A DNA stretch of 64,000 nucleotides. Origin: Porogramme epimiltina. Lineage: Eukaryota; Basidiomycota; Agaricomycetes; Polyporales; Polyporaceae. The notes beneath the pieces are model-generated. The model saw only the letters and a list, made by a program, of their open reading frames with translations, made no database searches and had not been told where the DNA came from. The stretch is taken from NCBI GenBank assembly GCA_900155495.1, contig FTLJ01000415.1, positions 24,603-88,602 of the forward strand. Direction: 5' to 3'. The translations under genes were made by a program, and so were the position numbers. Positions 33,445 through 44,318 of this stretch are shown in pieces; within the stretch, counting starts at the first letter, position 1; each line of letters begins with the position of its first letter.

Positions 33445-35786
33445 TTACGAGTTGCTCGTCCATTCGTTGTACCTCACGAGCTCTTCTTGGAGGTGGGTTG
33501 TCTGTCGACAAGTGGTCAGAATCGAAGACGAAAAGAGAGCGGGGACAATTTACCAGCTTAGACCATGTCATCTCAGCAGGAGGGGGTAGCCGTGTACACT
33601 TGCAAGTGCAGACGAGCCTGCCCTCCTTGATTAGGGCGTCAAGCTTGTCGTGCGTTGCGTCGGCAGAGAGCCCGAGTGCCTCTACCATCTTGCGACGCTT
33701 TTCCTCTCCCTTCAGTGCTTCAACAAACGCCGTCCGCTTTGACGCGTTCTCGGGGCTCATGAGTTGGTCCCATGTAAGATCGGAGTTCAAGACTTGGTCC
33801 CATATAATCTCGTAAGGCCATCCGTCGTTCCACTTCAGCGTTGGATGAGCCCTGCGCCAATGCGCGCAGATCTCCCATGCTGAGCGGTAGACCTTCTGAG
33901 AGCAGTTCTGACAGACGAAGAGTGATGATCCTTTCGCTAATTCTCTTTCCATTTCCTGAGTGCTTATGTCGGAAGAAGGAAGAGACGCTTGATCGTCAGA
34001 CGACTCCCGAGAGAAGTGGAGCATCTCGTAGAGCTCGCGTTTGACCTGAGCGATGTAAATATGAGCTTCAAGGACAAGGCATTCCTTGATGGTGGCGAAG
34101 CGGTCCTCGGTGACAATCGTGTTGGCGTCATCAGCAGAGATAAGTTCGTTGAGACAAGGAAGGCGGCAAGCATCGTAGAGGTTCGGCATGAAGGGGCGGT
34201 CTGTCTCTAGTATGTCGAGTCCATCAACGAATGCGGAGTAAAATGGCGCGACTTCTTGATGCCGCACCGCAAGTCGCTGCTCGATCGTTGCTCTTCTACG
34301 ACTTTCGCGCTCCTGTTCGAGGAGTTGTATCAACTTCGGCTCGACGTTCTTCCAAACTACCCCAAGGAATTAGACCACCCAGACATTAGCACAGTCAGCC
34401 TATACGTACTTTTATCAGTAAGTTTGCGTGGCTGATTCAAGATCTTGCCCCATTCAGGAGAATCACGAGGGAAATCATCTTCGGAGTACCCAAGCTCCAA
34501 CAGGTTCCTTTTGATACTGGGATGAGGCGTGATTAGCAAAGATTAAATAGCAGTTGAGAAATCCATACCTTTCTCTTCTCTCACTCTTGGCATCAGCCCC
34601 TTCGATGCGTTTGGTGTGCAAGATCGACCGACGCCATTCCAGGACAGAAAACGCGTGCTGAAATCTTCCTAAGTAACGACGGTTTGCGAAGATAAGGCGA
34701 CTAACCTTCCGCATATCCCGTGCATATATTACGCGCTTGCGAACGAATTCGCGACAACTGTCCTGATCGCCGCCCTCGGAGAGTCTCTGTATTTCCGCGA
34801 GGACCGCTCGCACTTCCACGATCCAAAACTGATCTCCAGCGCAGTTGTAGTCGGAAATGAGGCTTTCTATAAGCGCGGGATGGGTGGCTCCTACATTTGT
34901 AAAATTATACAGAATAGGAAGATATGGGCGCACCTGTGTTATCGTTCACAGCTGCGACGAAAAAGTGAAACACGTTTACTTTGAAGACCCTCCTTCCACG
35001 AATGTAGCCTTGGTCGTCTCTTATGAATTCGCCTCTGTATATGCTATGCATATAAACAATGTTAGCCAGCCCTTATAGAGGCGGAATGACAACGGCCGCA
35101 TCTTACTTTCGTTTGTAACACGCTCCACACATGCGTAACATTAAAGCATAGTCTACATTTGATGATCGTTCCTTTCCACAGGCCTGGGTGCTGCGAGTGA
35201 GCTCCTACCAACAACATTCAAGTGCAGAAACTCACAAAGCAGTGTTGACCGAATACACATGCTGTATACCGGGGCTCCGGAACGGATTCTGGACAGACAG
35301 GAAGTCCTGGAACGTTCTGTAGGGCAGCTTTCCAGAGCTGTCGGTTGTGCCTCGACATGAACATGCTCCGGAAGTGTTTAGACGCGCGAGCCAGATGGAG
35401 GAGATCTAGAGGGTCAAGCCAACCGACAATCTATACGCAATGCAGGTCAGCTTCTCCGGAATTTCCACGCAAACACGAAGTACCAACCTCGAAGAATATA
35501 TCAATAGACATATCCTTTAGACCAGCAAGCCGACCTCTACGCCCACGGAGGTTTGTAACAGTTTTGTTCGTAGGAGGTCGTTTCTTCTTGGGTTCAGCCT
35601 TCTTGATTATGTCGCAAACAGTCGGTGGTAAGGGCCTAAGAGAAGAGTTGAGGGTAAACGCAACGTCTGAGCAATTCAAGTTAGCCTCATAGTCTAGGGC
35701 GCCGATCCCCAAATGAAGGTGGTCAATGATCGCTTACCGCTAGTCGCGGCGACCGAACTTGCAGGGCTCGAAGTAGACGCTTCCAT
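33445..35786 (-). CDS. F-box protein A with internal C2H2-like motif (paralogue of F-box B)
   Basis: Ten exons (35786-35738, 35693-35488, 35430-35236, 35183-35107, 35043-34934, 34890-34706, 34657-34569, 34516-34410, 34356-33554, 33501-33445) give 625 aa. The F-box follows the basic stretch NLRGRRGRLAGL: DMSIDIFFEIVGWLDPLDLL, then HLARASKHFRSMF and LWKAALQNVPGLP. After it comes a CGKERSS...MCGACYK cysteine pair region, and later VCQNCSQKVYRSAWEI with CAHWRRAHP, a C-x2-C-x12-H-x4-H pattern, followed by KWNDGWPYEI. F-box proteins recruit substrates to SCF ubiquitin ligases; the substrate is unknown. Exon lengths 3, 4, 7 and 8 (195, 77, 89, 107 nt) equal the matching exons of F-box B. The gene ends about 90 residues earlier than B because of a frame loss at the last splice site. 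Confidence 0.85.
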
Positions 35787-36270
35787 GCTGAAGCCTCTTC
35801 AAAGAGAAACAGGACCAAGGTAAGCTAAAGCCAAAGGGGAGGAGGGAGGAGTAGTGGTCCGTATCAAGCGTTCGGGGGATGCAAGAGGAAGGGTTGTGAG
35901 GAGCGCAATATGATGAGCCAAGGCCCAGTGGCGCCGGCGGTTGTACCCCACTTGGGGTATAACAAGCGCCCAAAGTAACGTAACGGCAACACGTGATATG
36001 GTCACACCGCGTCTTATTACGGACGGACTGGGAACCATGACCGAGTCATAGCGGTGCCTGAAACAGAAACAAAAACATATATTCGCAACGGAGACGCGTA
36101 TAAGCATTCGACATCGCCGTTTGGCCAACAATCATAGCGGTCAAAAAGCCAGGAGGGAGAACGGGGCCTCTGACAGCCATCTATTATGCCTACCCCCCGA
36201 CAGAGTTCGCAGTCAGCAGTCATGCATCATCACCAGCCATACTGAGATGAGACTGGTCAAGTCGAGTTAC
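35787..36270. other. Intergenic between the two F-box genes
   Basis: 484 bp; promoter region of F-box A and 3' flank of F-box B. No gene. Confidence 0.6.
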
Positions 36271-38797
36271 TCACTTCGTCCGCATGTGATGAGATATCAT
36301 ATCAATCCTTTTAGGCAGTTCAACGGGAACCCGTGCTAGATAGTCCTCTGCGAGATCCATACAGACAGCACACCGCGGAGGACGTTCTTCAGTTGCACGT
36401 ATCTTCGCAACGAGTTGGCAATACGTCTCGGCTTGCCAGATTTGGGCAGGGAAGCGAAAGTGCAGTTCTCCTGGTAACAAGAGCTTGAGAGAGGCTGAGG
36501 GTCCGGTGAAATGATGGTCTCCGTCCAGCATCCGACGACTAGAAAGAACGAATGAGTGCCGCAAAGTTTGATTCAACGAAAGGTGCTCACGCAGCCACAG
36601 GCCAACGGCGATACCACGATATCTCCTGAGCGATGTGTCTGACCTGAAAGTACAAATTTGTTATTTATTTTCACGAGCTCGAGGGGCATCGGGTGACTTG
36701 CCAGGAAAGCCCAGCTGAGCCCGTTTGGAGGGCTTAGCTCCGGGTTACTACAGGTGCAAATAATGCGACCGTCCCTTACGAGGAAATCCAGTTCATCGCA
36801 AGTGATACCTATAGGTAGCCCAAGCCTTCGTAAAGCTGAATGAAGATCCTCCTCTAGCGAAGAGGCCTCGATGAATGCGGTCGTTTTAGGCCTGTCTGCA
36901 GGTGAGCGTCGAGGATCAGTGGAAAGCTGGTATGGCCATCCGTCATTCCACGGCAGCTCCGGATGAACTGTACGCCAGTGCGTGCAGATCTCCTGCGCAG
37001 AATGGAAACCCGTCAAGGTGCAATTACGGCAAGTGAAGAATGACGAGCCTCGGGTGACTTCGGCGTGAATCTGCTCTGGAGTGAGGGAGGACAACGCGGG
37101 ATAGCTTTCCTCCATGTGGGAGGGGCGACGACAACGGAGCATCTCGGCAAGATCATATTTGGCTTGGTTGATGTACTCTCGACATTCGGCTAGGAGACGT
37201 CCCCCGAGAGCACGGAATCCGTCGCCTGTGACTGGGGTGTGAGCGCCGTTGTCTTGGGTGAGCTCTGCTATGCTAGGGAGACGGCAAGCGTCATATAGGT
37301 TCGGCATGAAGGGACGATCGATGTCGGGCACACAGTCCTCCACGAATGATGAGTAGCAGGGGTCAACTTCCTCGTAACGTTCGGTCAGTCTGTGTTTGAA
37401 CGCAGCTTTCTCGCGTTCTTCGCGTTCTTGCCTGATGAGCTCGAGGAGCTTTGGCTTGACAGCTGCCCATACTAAAATCCATCTTTAGAGACATAATTCG
37501 AGATCAAAATACTTCGAAGCACGCACTTCGATCGGTGAGCCTCCGAGGTTGTTTCAAGATCTTCTGCCAGTCAGTCTTCACTACGGGGAAGTCAGCCTCG
37601 ATGTAGCCTAATTCCGATAACCTCTGCGTAATGCTGCATGGAGGCATCATTAAGCAATGTGATACCATAGATTGGGCGACATCGAACCTTTGGATGCGTT
37701 CAGCCTGTGCGCGCTTATCCTCTGCATCTCTCATCCGCTGTGTCTCCCGATGCCAATGACGAACGGCGTGCGCATGCTTGGATCTAGGGTCAGAGGCGCT
37801 TAACTAACAACAGGAGGAAACTCACCTTTTGCATCTCGGTGGCGTACAGCGCACGTTCTCGCATGAACGTAGTGCGCGCTGCATCATCGGGCATGGCAGC
37901 GATTTCTGAAAGAACTGTCTCTACTTCTACGACCCAATAAGGGTCCGAGAAGGTATTTTCTCGGAACTTGTAGGGTTCAACAGTCGTGTCGTCGTATTCT
38001 GGAGGAACAATAGCGTGTCAACAGCCTTGAAATAGAGAGATGTCGTATATTTACCAGTGTTATCGTACCCTGCGACTACAAAACACTGCAGGAGGTCTTT
38101 CCTGAAGGACCTCTCATAACATAAATAGGTAGACAAGAACGACCCGCGTCTCACGATACTTCATGCGGATGACACCCTTTAGACTCGGAGAGGAAAAGTG
38201 TTAATGGGCTCGCACACGTACTTCCGTTTATAACAGTCAGCACAAAACCGTAACACAAGTGCATAGTCAGGGCATCCCGCACGCTCCTTGCCACATGCCT
38301 ACCAATGTAGACGTAAGAGACTCGACCCAATATGAACCGCTAAACACTCACAAAGCAGTGCCGACCGAAAAGACATGCAGCGAACCTGGGCTCCGAAACT
38401 GTGATTGGGCAATCAGGCAAACCAGGGACGTTATTCAGTGCCGCTTTCCAAAGGCGGCTATTATTTTTCGACAAAAACACTCTGCGGAAGTACTTGGAGA
38501 CTCGCGTGAGGTGGAGGAGATCGAGAGGAGCCAGCCACGTAACAATCTACACATCACCTGTGAGCGACGATTGAATAGATGTGACGGGGTACCGCTCACC
38601 TCGTAGAAAACCTCGAGAGGCATTGCCAGCAGACCGGCTAGTCTTCCAGCGCGCCCGCGAAGCACCTTCACTTTCTTGGAGGGGGATCTCTGCGAGGACT
38701 CTTCAACATTGTCTCCCTGGTGGAGGCGAGGGAGAAGCGGCTTCAACGTCGAAGTAAGGGTAAATGCTCGACCTAGGTCATCATCAGCTCCTGACAT
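36271..38797 (-). CDS. F-box protein B with internal C2H2-like motif
   Basis: Ten exons (38797-38600, 38546-38352, 38298-38222, 38158-38055, 37998-37826, 37776-37688, 37633-37527, 37471-36702, 36643-36591, 36538-36271) give 677 aa. F-box: VLRGRAGRLAGL, AMPLEVFYEIVTWLAPLDLL, HLTRVSKYFRRVF, LWKAALNNVPGLP. Then CGKERAG...FCADCYKR and, in the long exon 8, FTCRNCTLTGFHSAQEI with CTHWRTVHP and PWNDGWPYQL, the same C2H2-like block as in F-box A. The last exon adds LLPGELHFRF and PPRCAVC. The intron after exon 8 uses a GC donor (GCAAGT...TTTCAG, 36701-36644). Possible SCF adaptor. The start at 38797 is the first in-frame ATG; A has an extra 5' exon, so B may too. Tandem, same-strand duplicate of A. 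Confidence 0.87.
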
Positions 38798-39616
38798 TTC
38801 TAAAGGCAAGCTCCACGGTGAGTGGCTTACTGTGATTCATTTCGATCAGGTGGAGGAGCTCAGAGATGGCGTGCTTAACTAGCCTGGGATGAAGATGTAG
38901 AGTTTGGGGTGATTGTCTAAGAAATTCGTCGTCGCTCTTCGTTTTATACCCCCAGCACACTCTCCTTGGACTTTGTCGTGACGGGCGAGAGTCCAGAACG
39001 TACACATACAGTGAAGAGTCCGGACCGAAGGCATTCTTTAGCGAGACCACAGAAGGGCGAGGACGAGGATGAATGGGCTGTATTGTGAAAGCGGGCCATA
39101 TTCCATACACAAGCAACAAATGGCGGCGGAGCTTTGAGCGCAGAGAGCAAAGACAGCGCCGACGGATGACGCGCGTCACGCCTCGTTGACACGCGTCCCG
39201 CCTCAAAGCTTCGTCTCGGACGATCACACAACTCACAACTCCAAAGCCTACACTTCTCCCTGCTTCCTCACTGCCTCAACCCTCGTCCTGTATGGCCGTC
39301 GGATAATAGGAAAGCATGCCGATAAAAGCTCAAAAACTGCCAAGAATCTGCACTGAAAGAGACGGCCTCACGGAATGAGTTTGCCACATCTTTGTCTGGT
39401 CTTTGCACTGTGGCGGCTTCCCTTTGCTCTTAATAAAGAACAGAGTAGACGGTGCGCGGCTCGCTTTGCGTGTATATGGCTAACAGTCAGGATGCCGGTC
39501 TCAACTCTGAAGACAACTTAAATACTTTGCACGGCTGGACCTCATCGCTACTTCCCAAGATTGACCCAACCTTTCGTCGAAACACCCGCTTCTCGCTTCC
39601 GCCCTCTTCGTTCAAG
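38798..39616. other. Divergent intergenic region between F-box B and MYND gene 1
   Basis: 819 bp between divergent starts; no complete gene. Short minus-strand frames (for example 38880-38800, HAISELLHLIEMNH) end at a GTAAGC and might be a 5' exon of F-box B, but the intron would be only 31 nt. Confidence 0.45.
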
Positions 39617-40680
39617 ATGAACAACAACTCCAGAAACCGTATGCAATTCCGAACATTTGCTTCTCCCCGAGTTCATGGCGGAAGACCTATTGCCATCGGC
39701 CGTAACCACGCCTCGTGGTTTCTCGTCTTTGCCCGACCCGACGGCATACGTTGTCGGCGTGCTACCCAGTGCCTCAACTTCGTCGACAAACTTGACGCAA
39801 CTACTACCGGCCTTATTTCGTCATCGGGCAACCCATGCTTCACCGTTGGCGGCACCACAGGCTTACGCGTTCTGGATACCCTCAAGATACTCCGTGATGA
39901 AGCAGGTCTCCCCATCACTGTCCTATCTGAGGACTCAAGCAAGTTGGACAAGAGAGCCGTTGTCGAGGTTGGCCTGAGGCCGGAAGAGCTTGTTTATGCC
40001 TGCGCCTATTGCGGCAAGTGGGAAGCCGAAGGTCAAATTCGCTTCTTTCCTTGCAGTCTTTGCGATTCTAGGTGCTACTGTAGTGCAGACGTGAGTCCTT
40101 CTTCTCTGCGCCAAATCACGCGATTCTCATCGATATCTAGTGCCAGACCAGTGACTGGAATACCCATCAATTCGAGTGTGAACTGCTCACCAGCGGGCAC
40201 CACTTGGAGGCTGAGTTGATCCGTGGGAGTCACAACAACGGGTGGTGGTTTGAGAACGGGTTGCTTGGTGCGTTGTAGATTCCTCGGGTTTGCGCTACCA
40301 ACTAACTGTGAGACGCATGTGTAGGTACGACCACGATGTCGATCGGGAGTGGGCGGAAAGATTACGATCGTGCCCAGGAAGACGGCGATGATGAATTCCT
40401 CACCTATGGTCGACGCGACCCTCCCCCTAATGGTCGTCCCCAGCCGCTTACTGTTCCCCCTCACGTCGCGGGAATCCCTCCGCTTCCGCCGGTTCTCGGG
40501 TTTCACATCACTGGAGATCCGGCCCTCGACGAACGTGGGATTCAAGAGTATATCTCCACGAACAGCTCTGTTTCCACTCGAGAGAGGCAGATGGTCCAGG
40601 ACGTACTGTATCTACGACGGATGGCTGTGGCAAGCAGACAGAAGTACATGGACAAGGCACTTGCCACTTCGAAGGACTAA
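39617..40680 (+). CDS. MYND zinc-finger protein 1
   Basis: Three exons (39617-40090, 40141-40267, 40325-40680) give 318 aa. N-terminal block RTFASPRVHGGRPIAIGRNH is followed by ASWFLVFARPDG, RFFPCSLCDSRCYC and, across intron 1, CQTSDWNTHQFEC: together CAYCGKWE...CSLCDSRCYCSADCQTSDW forms a MYND-type C-x2-C...C-x2-C zinc finger, with the intron splitting the last CQ. After it come NNGWWFENGLLG, a proline-rich linker and IPPLPPVLGFHITGDPALDE. MYND fingers bind proline-rich peptides; the partner is unknown. The start is set at 39617 by alignment with MYND gene 2, although the frame is open further upstream. Paralogue of the gene at 42551. Confidence 0.85.
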
Positions 40681-40915
40681 GCTTGTGACGCGGCTACTCC
40701 GGTGACTCACGGGTGCGTGCACGAGTACTTATTCTAGCCTTGTTTTCGGGCGCGGGAGTTCCTGCTGTCTCGTAATGAAAATATCTATGGTCTCGATCAC
40801 AATGTTGTCAGCCTCGTCAGCGTGTCAGCCCTCACTGTGTCCGCCTAGGTATGCCATCACCCCTCCTTCCTCCTATCTACTTCATCATCCATCCCTCTAC
40901 CTTCACTCGATCATC

Positions 40916-42043
40916 ATGATGCCCGCCTGGCGCGCCTTCCTCCCCGTGCTTCTCGTTTTCAGCGCTTTCACCTTCGCTAGTCGAGGGTGCCTTATTCACA
41001 TCTTATACATTCTATTTCTTGGGTCTGCGACCCTAGAAATTACAGCCTCCTTTTGCACACATCTCAGCCCCTTCGCCATCCATCCTCTTCCACTCGCCCT
41101 CATACTCGACCAAGCTTCCTTCATCGACCGCCTTGAAACAGCCACCTTCGCCTCCGAAGGCAACGGAAGATGTGCGCAAGCCGCCGCCGAAGCCACTCAA
41201 CGCGGCATCCAAGAGCTGTCCTCTCGTCTCTCAGCCGCGGAAAAGCAACTTCACCACTCCTGCGCCCGCCTCGCAGCAGAGGAGGAGCACTCATCCTCGC
41301 TCTCGATGCGCCTCCGCGACTCAGACAAGGGCCTCGCGGCGTCCACAGAGGCGCTCGAGCACACCCGTGCTGAGCTCGCCGCTGTGACCCAGAAGCTCAA
41401 CAGCCTCCTCTCCAACACCCGCGCGGACAAACGCGCACTATCCCAGGCCCGCAAGAAGGTCGACGCGTACGCGCAGACGATCGCGGAGATGTCGTACGAG
41501 CGCGACGAAGACAAGGCGAAGACCGACGCGCGCGTGGAAGCCCTCGAGCGTGAGCTCGCGAGCACAGAGGAAGCGCTTGCGTGCGCAGCGAAGGGCATCG
41601 TCGCCGCGCAGCAGGCGATGTGCAACAAGCTGAAAGAGGCGAGCGACAGAGAGCAGGCGGGGTTGCGCGCGCGCGACGCCGAGATCGAGAGTCTGCGTGA
41701 GGCTCTCGACGCGGCGCGCGAGGCTCGTGACCCAGACACCGCTGTCAGCCGCCCGACGGTCTCCATCACTATCCCAGCGACGAACGCCTCTCATTGCACC
41801 GGGTCCTCGTCATTGCAGCCGACGCGGGGCCCCTTGGTTTCCCCAACGTCACCGTCGTCCGTCATATCCCCACCCCCCTCATACGAAGATCACACCTCCT
41901 ACTTCTCCCGTCTACATCCTTCCAAGTTCTCTGCCGCCAAACCCTCTTCGAAGGCCTTCTGGTCGCGTTCTGCACGATCTATCTCTTCCTCGCTTCGCCT
42001 TCGTCGGTCGTCCGGCCGTTCTTCTATGCGCAAGACATCCTAG
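40916..42043 (+). CDS. Coiled-coil protein with N-terminal hydrophobic segment
   Basis: 375 aa from ATG 40916. Residues 1-21 (MMPAWRAFLPVLLVFSAFTF) look like a signal peptide or anchor. From about residue 70 to 275 the protein is Ala/Glu/Arg/Lys-rich with heptad periodicity (RLSAAEKQLHHSCARLAAEE, RVEALERELASTEEALA), a long coiled coil. The C-terminal 80 residues are Ser/Pro/Arg-rich (SSVISPPPSYEDHTSY, a PPxY site). An 81-nt stretch at 40987-41067 begins GTGCCT and ends CTCAG with a length divisible by three; if it is an intron the protein is 348 aa and loses a second hydrophobic segment. No family recognised. It lies between two MYND paralogues on the same strand. Confidence 0.7.
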   Translation: MMPAWRAFLPVLLVFSAFTFASRGCLIHILYILFLGSATLEITASFCTHLSPFAIHPLPLALILDQASFIDRLETATFASEGNGRCAQAAAEATQRGIQELSSRLSAAEKQLHHSCARLAAEEEHSSSLSMRLRDSDKGLAASTEALEHTRAELAAVTQKLNSLLSNTRADKRALSQARKKVDAYAQTIAEMSYERDEDKAKTDARVEALERELASTEEALACAAKGIVAAQQAMCNKLKEASDREQAGLRARDAEIESLREALDAAREARDPDTAVSRPTVSITIPATNASHCTGSSSLQPTRGPLVSPTSPSSVISPPPSYEDHTSYFSRLHPSKFSAAKPSSKAFWSRSARSISSSLRLRRSSGRSSMRKTS

Positions 42044-42550
42044 ACATGTAACCCAAGCCATAAACCAACCGAACGGACTCATCTCCACCACTCAGAAACT
42101 GATTGGCGCGACCGCATATGCGTAGACGCTGCCCTATGTACTCAAACTGTCATATTGTTGCCCCGTTACTTAGCCCCATCGGTGTCGGGATTTATTGTCG
42201 ACCAGCATCCTTTGGTGCTTGGTTCCTTATTCCTACTACGCTGGGATGCTGAATAAAACTTATTTTACTATCTGCCACCGAGCGCGCCGCGGTGCATCTA
42301 GCGTTCAGTCGCTCAGAGTGCTTCAAAACTGGCCAGGAGTACCCATGGACGTCTCACCACACATTGCGCATAATAGGTTGACCAGAGTCTAAAGATCGCT
42401 TGCGCCACAAGATCTGTTATCGGAGGTCCTGGCGAAGTCGGTGCTACCAGAAAAGCATTCGACCTCACCCATCTCGACGACTCACGCTCCTTGCCCCCAC
42501 TCCTCGGTCCATACCTTGCGATTTCAACCCCTGAGTAAGACTTGCCTACT
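42044..42550. other. Intergenic, no gene recognised
   Basis: 507 bp; 3' flank of the coiled-coil gene and promoter of MYND gene 2. Nothing else seen. Confidence 0.6.
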
Positions 42551-43933
42551 ATGTCGTCAACTTCGCCGACCGCATCGACCCTGCGCCTATTCACGTCCCC
42601 GAAGGTGTATAATGGCATTAGGGTAGCACTCGGGCGCAACCACGCGTCGTGGCATCTAGTCGCCGCGCGGGGCAGCGGACAGTCTCTGAAACGCGCTCTG
42701 ATGTGCCTCAACTTTATCGTCCCCGGCGACCCGTCCACCGTCGACGCCGCATCGCCTGAAGGCGCATCACGCTTCACCGTCGGGGGCATGGACGGAGAAG
42801 AGAACATAGAGACGCTACTCGCGCTCAGGGATCAACAGGGACGTCTACCAGTCAAGGTCGTGAAAAGGTTCCCATCGAACGATAAGTACAAGCGCCGCGC
42901 AATAGTGGAGGTCACCATCCCGTCGAATGAGTGCATGTATGCGTGCGCGCGGTGCGGTCTGTGGGAGACGCCTTCCACCCCGCGATTCCTCCGGTGCGGA
43001 GGGTGTAAAAGCAGGTATTATTGCTCCCAAGTGGTGAGTCTAGTCCTCTCTTCAGCATGCATCCCTCGTCCGAATCTTTGACCACGAACGCGTTGCATCG
43101 TAGTGCCAAAAAGCCGACTGGAAGGCAAACTACCATAAGGGAGAGTGCAACCTGCTGAGAGCCGGCAAAGCCTATGAGGTGGAAAGTCGTCGCGAGCTGC
43201 ACGACAATGGTTGGTGGTTCCATAACGGCATGTTCGGTTAGTCTCTGCGCTTGTGCGAAGTGTACTCTTTTCTCACTGTCGTGCGTGACACAGGCACAGA
43301 GGCCCTAGTTCGCGGTGATGAGACAAATAGAATCGACGAGGCCGTGTTTGCACAAGACTACGTCTTCCTGGCTTACGGGCAGCCGTCGCCTCCTCGAGAC
43401 GCACCGGAGACTGCGCGTCCGCCCCCGCCTCCGTCCTGAGCACGCTCTCCAAGGAGATGGCCAAAGAGAAGAGCCTACCCCCGACGTTCATACCCACGGG
43501 CGATCCTACTTCGGATACATTGATTATGTACCATTACCGTGACCTCGTGGCGGCCACTACGCCCGAGGCCCTGGCAGAGGTATTGGAAGTGTGGAAGGTC
43601 GATGGCGATGACAGTCTGCGATACGCCGCAAGCGACGTTCCGAGGTTTCCCCCGCTCCCTATCGTCCTCGGTTTCCTCCCGACTGGGGATCCACGGCTGG
43701 ATGAGCTCCTGTTGAATTCATATGTGGAGGAATACGGAACTCCTGCGCAGGAGCGCGAAGTCGAAAAGATCCTCGACAGACGGATGGAGGTGTTGGAAGA
43801 AAGACAACGCATGGCCACTGCACAAATGAAGGACATGTTCAAACGTCGCGACGCGGCCACTCGGCGGTTTGAGCAAATGCCTGTTCCCCCTGGCATAGAC
43901 CCCAATAATCTCCCTAGTTTTGACGGATTCTAG
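42551..43933 (+). CDS. MYND zinc-finger protein 2
   Basis: Exons 42551-43033, 43104-43236, 43294-43384 and 43441-43933 give 399 aa. The N-terminal block RLFTSPKVYNGIRVALGRNH then ASWHLVAARG matches MYND gene 1. The finger is CARCGLWETP...CGGCKSRYYCSQV followed across intron 1 by CQKADWKANYHKGEC. The tail FPPLPIVLGFLPTGDPRLDE is shared with gene 1, and a segment of about 60 residues before it (KEKSLPPTFIPTGDPTSD on) is extra. The third junction is the weak point: without an intron at 43385-43440 (GTCGCC...CCTGAG, 56 nt, matching phases) the frame stops at 43437. That intron has a poor donor, so a frameshift is the alternative. First-exon intron position and phase equal those of gene 1. Confidence 0.78.
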
Positions 43934-44318
43934 CAGGCGTGTATGGTCATGAGCACACCAAAATAACATACTGTTTACTGGTCATATGTGGAGCTAGAGA
44001 CAACTTACATACAGGTTGGAGACAATCGCTATAGCCTGGACTCCGTGCAGTGGTAGCCAACGGACTCCCTGGTTTGGTCTTGTGTTCGATATCTAAGTAT
44101 GTGACCATGGAATGTCCAAGGCTATTCGAGGGGTTATACGTCTATGTACAGCCTGTACTTGGGTGCATTCCGTATTAGACGGCCGCGGGACATGGAGCCA
44201 AGTACGAGGGCGTCTCCTCCAGCTTGTCCTCGTTCCGCCACTACCTCCAACCCACTCCTCTCTCGGCCCTTCTTGCGCGACGCCCTCTGCGCCGGCAGCT
44301 CCTCAACTCCTCTTTAAT
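43934..44318. other. Intergenic, no gene recognised
   Basis: 385 bp; 3' flank of MYND gene 2 and promoter of the ATG29 family gene. Confidence 0.6.
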
